This document shows, in pieces, positions 5,007 to 6,784 of a stretch of DNA of 6,784 nt. Made by a program: the position numbers and the translations under genes. A model generated the notes under the pieces. That model searched no databases. It was not told where the DNA came from and worked only from the letters and a program-made list of their open reading frames with translations. Source of the stretch: CF-39 sp036518215. Its GTDB lineage: Bacteria; Chloroflexota; Limnocylindria; P2-11E. The DNA lies in contig DATDNP010000199.1 of assembly GCA_036518215.1 (NCBI GenBank), forward strand, positions 1 through 6,784. Direction: 5' to 3'. Positions within the stretch are counted from its first letter, which is position 1; each line of letters starts with the position of its first letter.

Positions 5007-6140
5007 ATGAGGGCGGGTCGCGCGGTCTGGGCGCTCGGCGCGTCCATCTTCATCCTCGCCGTCGCCGCCGCCGCGATGATCGCGAGCGCGCTCCCGCTCG
5101 GCTACGACTTCGCGGCGTACTGGTCCGCGGCGAACCATCTCCTCGCGGGCGCGCCGCTCTACCCCGCGCCGACCGACATGCTCGGCCAGCCGGGACAGTT
5201 CAAGTACCTCCCGATCGTCGCGGTGCCCTTCATCGCGCTCGCGCCGCTGCCGCTGTCGGTCGCGTCGGTCCTGTGGCTCGCGGTCGAGCTCGCCGTCGCG
5301 ATCGCGCTCGGCGTCGCGCTGGTGCGCGACCTGCCTCCCGCGGCGCGCCCGTGGGCGGCGGCCGCGTACGCGCTCTTCCTCCCGCTCGTGCTCGAGGTGA
5401 CGCTCGGGAATCTCGACCTGGCGAGCGTGGCGCTCATGGTCCTCGCGTGGCGGCTCCGCGATCGTCCGTGGGTCGCGGCGATCCCGCTCGCGCTGGGCGT
5501 CGGCCTCAAACTGCTCCCCGCGGCGATGCTCCTGTTCTATCTCGCGGCGGGTCGCTGGCGCACGGTCGCGATCGCCGCAGCGGCAGGCATCGTCGCGCTC
5601 GTCGTCACCGCGCCGTTCCTCGGCGCACCGCTCCGCGACTACGCGACGCTGTTCCCGCGCCTCGGCGACACGAGCTGGGTCCGCGCCGTCGTCGCGCGGG
5701 ACGAGCCCGCGTTCCTCGCGGACATCCTGTGGTCGACGACGTTCCTCCGCGCCCTCTCCGTCGCGACCCTCGCCGGCGTCGTCGCGCTCGGATGGGCGAG
5801 CCGCCGGTCGTCGGATGCGACGCAGCTCCACCACGTCGCGCTCGCGATCGCCCCGTACCTCGCGCCGTTCGCCTTCGTGTGGACGACGTTCCTCGTCATG
5901 TCGTTGCCGCTGTTCGCGTCGACGCTGGCCCGCGCGCTACGGCTCGACGGCGCCGCGCGGGTGACGGCGATCGCCGGGCTCGCGCTCGCGCTCGTCCTCA
6001 TGGACCTCGTGCAGGTCCACGATCTCGTCCCGGTCGCCGGTCACATGATCGGCGTCGCTCTCGTCGCGGGGATCGGGCTCTCCCTGTCGTCGTGGCGCCA
6101 GGGGAACATCGCGGCGACGACGAGCACGGCGAGCGCGTAG
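5007..6140 (+). CDS. GT87 (DUF2029) polyprenyl-phosphate-dependent membrane glycosyltransferase
   Basis: A 377-residue polytopic protein, close to the usual size of GT87/DUF2029 GT-C glycosyltransferases such as the mycobacterial PimE and other mannosyl- or arabinosyltransferases. After the first helix (7-30) comes the hallmark loop GYDFAAYWSAANHLLAGAPLY (32-52), with Asp34 as candidate catalytic residue. FKYLPIVAVPFIALAPLP, TLGNLDLASVALMVLAW and LGVGLKLLPAAMLLFYLA follow in family order, and several further helices complete the protein. It would transfer a sugar from a polyprenyl-phosphate donor to a lipid-linked glycan on the outer face of the membrane; the actual sugar is unknown. It lies 25 bases after the dUTPase gene and may share its transcript. 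The ATG has only a weak GAGG three bases upstream. Its last 100 bases overlap the convergent gene on the other strand. Confidence 0.85.
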   Translation: MRAGRAVWALGASIFILAVAAAAMIASALPLGYDFAAYWSAANHLLAGAPLYPAPTDMLGQPGQFKYLPIVAVPFIALAPLPLSVASVLWLAVELAVAIALGVALVRDLPPAARPWAAAAYALFLPLVLEVTLGNLDLASVALMVLAWRLRDRPWVAAIPLALGVGLKLLPAAMLLFYLAAGRWRTVAIAAAAGIVALVVTAPFLGAPLRDYATLFPRLGDTSWVRAVVARDEPAFLADILWSTTFLRALSVATLAGVVALGWASRRSSDATQLHHVALAIAPYLAPFAFVWTTFLVMSLPLFASTLARALRLDGAARVTAIAGLALALVLMDLVQVHDLVPVAGHMIGVALVAGIGLSLSSWRQGNIAATTSTASA

Positions 6141-6784
6141 AGCACCAGACCGTTCACCGCGAGCGAGCCGAACGCGACGCCGGGGAACGCGTGCACGAGC
6201 GTCGCGCCGCCGACGAGGAGGCCGAACCCTAGGGCGGCGACGAGGAGCGCGTGCGCCCGCCCGCGTTCGGCGACGATGGCCGTTGCGATCGCGACCGGGA
6301 CGATCGCGATGATGTGGTCGTACACGAAGATGTAGGGCGCCATCACGAGCGACACCGCCATCCAGACGGGGACCGCCGAGCTGCCTCGTGAGGTGAAGCG
6401 GAGCGCGATCGCGACGAGGAGGAGGTCGAGAGCGACCCCGGCGAAGATGCCGATCGGGCCGAAGATGTCGCGGAGACCGTTCGGGAGCGCGGCGGCACGG
6501 AGGTCGCCGGCCTTCGCTGCCGGGACGTCGAGGTAGTAGCCCCACCACGTCGGGAAGGCGATCGTCGACGCGAGCGCGGCGACGGCGCTGATCGCGATGA
6601 ACGCGATCGCGAACCGGCGGCCGCCGCGCCGCAGCGCGATGCGCAGCAGTCCCGGGACCGCGATGAGGAAGAGCTGCGGCTTCACGATCATGATCGACGC
6701 GAGGGCACCCGACGTCGCGAACCTCCTGCGTCGCAGGAAGAGCGTCATGAGCGAGAGCAGCCCGACGATGAGGAAGTCCCACTG
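6041..6784 (-). CDS. Second GT87-like membrane glycosyltransferase (N-terminus off right edge)
   Basis: 247 C-terminal residues are present. The frame is open to the window edge with sensible protein sequence (QWDFLIVGLLSLMTL) upstream of an internal ATG at 6748, so that ATG is not the true start. GALASIMIVKPQLFLI contains the Lys-Pro of the helix corresponding to GLKLLP in the neighbouring GT87 protein. FPTWWGYYLDVP, LRDIFGPIGIF and MAPYIFVYDHIIAIVP follow, a pattern common in the C-terminal half of DUF2029 proteins. The first loop with the catalytic Asp is outside the window. Sequence similarity to the neighbouring GT87 is low, so the two are not a recent duplication. The protein ends with a helix (LVLYALAVLVVAAMFPW) and a short hydrophilic tail that is antisense to the end of the neighbouring gene. 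The assignment to GT87 is likely but rests on the C-terminal half only. Confidence 0.75.
   Translation of the reverse strand, partial: QWDFLIVGLLSLMTLFLRRRRFATSGALASIMIVKPQLFLIAVPGLLRIALRRGGRRFAIAFIAISAVAALASTIAFPTWWGYYLDVPAAKAGDLRAAALPNGLRDIFGPIGIFAGVALDLLLVAIALRFTSRGSSAVPVWMAVSLVMAPYIFVYDHIIAIVPVAIATAIVAERGRAHALLVAALGFGLLVGGATLVHAFPGVAFGSLAVNGLVLYALAVLVVAAMFPWRHDDRESPIPATRATPIM

Noticed and set aside
4851..5834. Minus-strand open frame opposite dUTPase and GT87
   Set aside because: Arg/Glu/Asp-rich product typical of antisense frames; crosses two well-supported genes.
5937..6782. Alternative minus-strand frame over the right-hand gene
   Set aside because: Arg/Pro/His-rich product. The frame ending at 6041 instead encodes regular hydrophobic helices with GT87-like motifs up to the edge.
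5007..6784. Inverted duplication of one GT87 gene
   Set aside because: The two proteins share only family-level motifs and differ in the central segments, so a recent duplication or an inverted repeat is not seen.
1..6784. tRNA, rRNA, CRISPR array, insertion sequence or phage attachment site
   Set aside because: No tandem repeats, transposase motifs or structured RNA signatures were seen; the gaps between genes are all under 40 bases.

Overview
The window is high-G+C bacterial chromosomal DNA, gene-dense, with codons that prefer G or C in third position. Seven protein genes can be supported, two of them cut by the window edges. No RNA gene, CRISPR array, insertion sequence or phage gene is visible. 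A lipobox-bearing solute-binding protein with a Ser/Thr/Ala-rich linker suggests a monoderm-like, high-GC lineage. Together with a dUTPase of the type best known from archaea, it makes a Chloroflexota-like bacterium (for example the Limnocylindria group) my best guess. An actinobacterial-like origin is not excluded, and this placement is inference only.

The left two thirds (positions 1-4433) is one minus-strand operon. In transcription order it holds an acyl-CoA thioesterase (hotdog fold), a TAXI-family TRAP solute-binding lipoprotein, a small membrane-anchored DUF1850-type protein, a fused DctQ-DctM TRAP permease, and the start of a polytopic GT-C (GT39-like) glycosyltransferase that runs off the left edge. 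Three of the four junctions are 4-base ATGA overlaps. The fourth, TAXI to DUF1850, is a 36-base gap with hairpins in and just after it. The TAXI protein should capture an organic anion outside the membrane and hand it to the permease, which imports it with a cation gradient. The thioesterase may act on the CoA-linked metabolism of the same or a related acid. The substrate cannot be read from the sequence.

Positions 4434-4471 are a 38-base divergent promoter region. Both flanking genes lack a Shine-Dalgarno sequence and have a TATAAT-like hexamer 6-7 bases before their ATG, as expected for leaderless transcripts.

The right third carries, on the plus strand, an archaeal-type dUTPase followed by a GT87 (DUF2029) membrane glycosyltransferase. 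A second, diverged GT87-like protein on the minus strand enters from the right edge. The two GT87 genes converge and overlap tail to tail by 100 bases.

I see no clearly new multi-gene system. The points most worth a second look are the hairpins between binding protein and permease, the DUF1850 protein as a possible transporter partner, the paired leaderless promoters, and the overlapping convergent glycosyltransferase genes.
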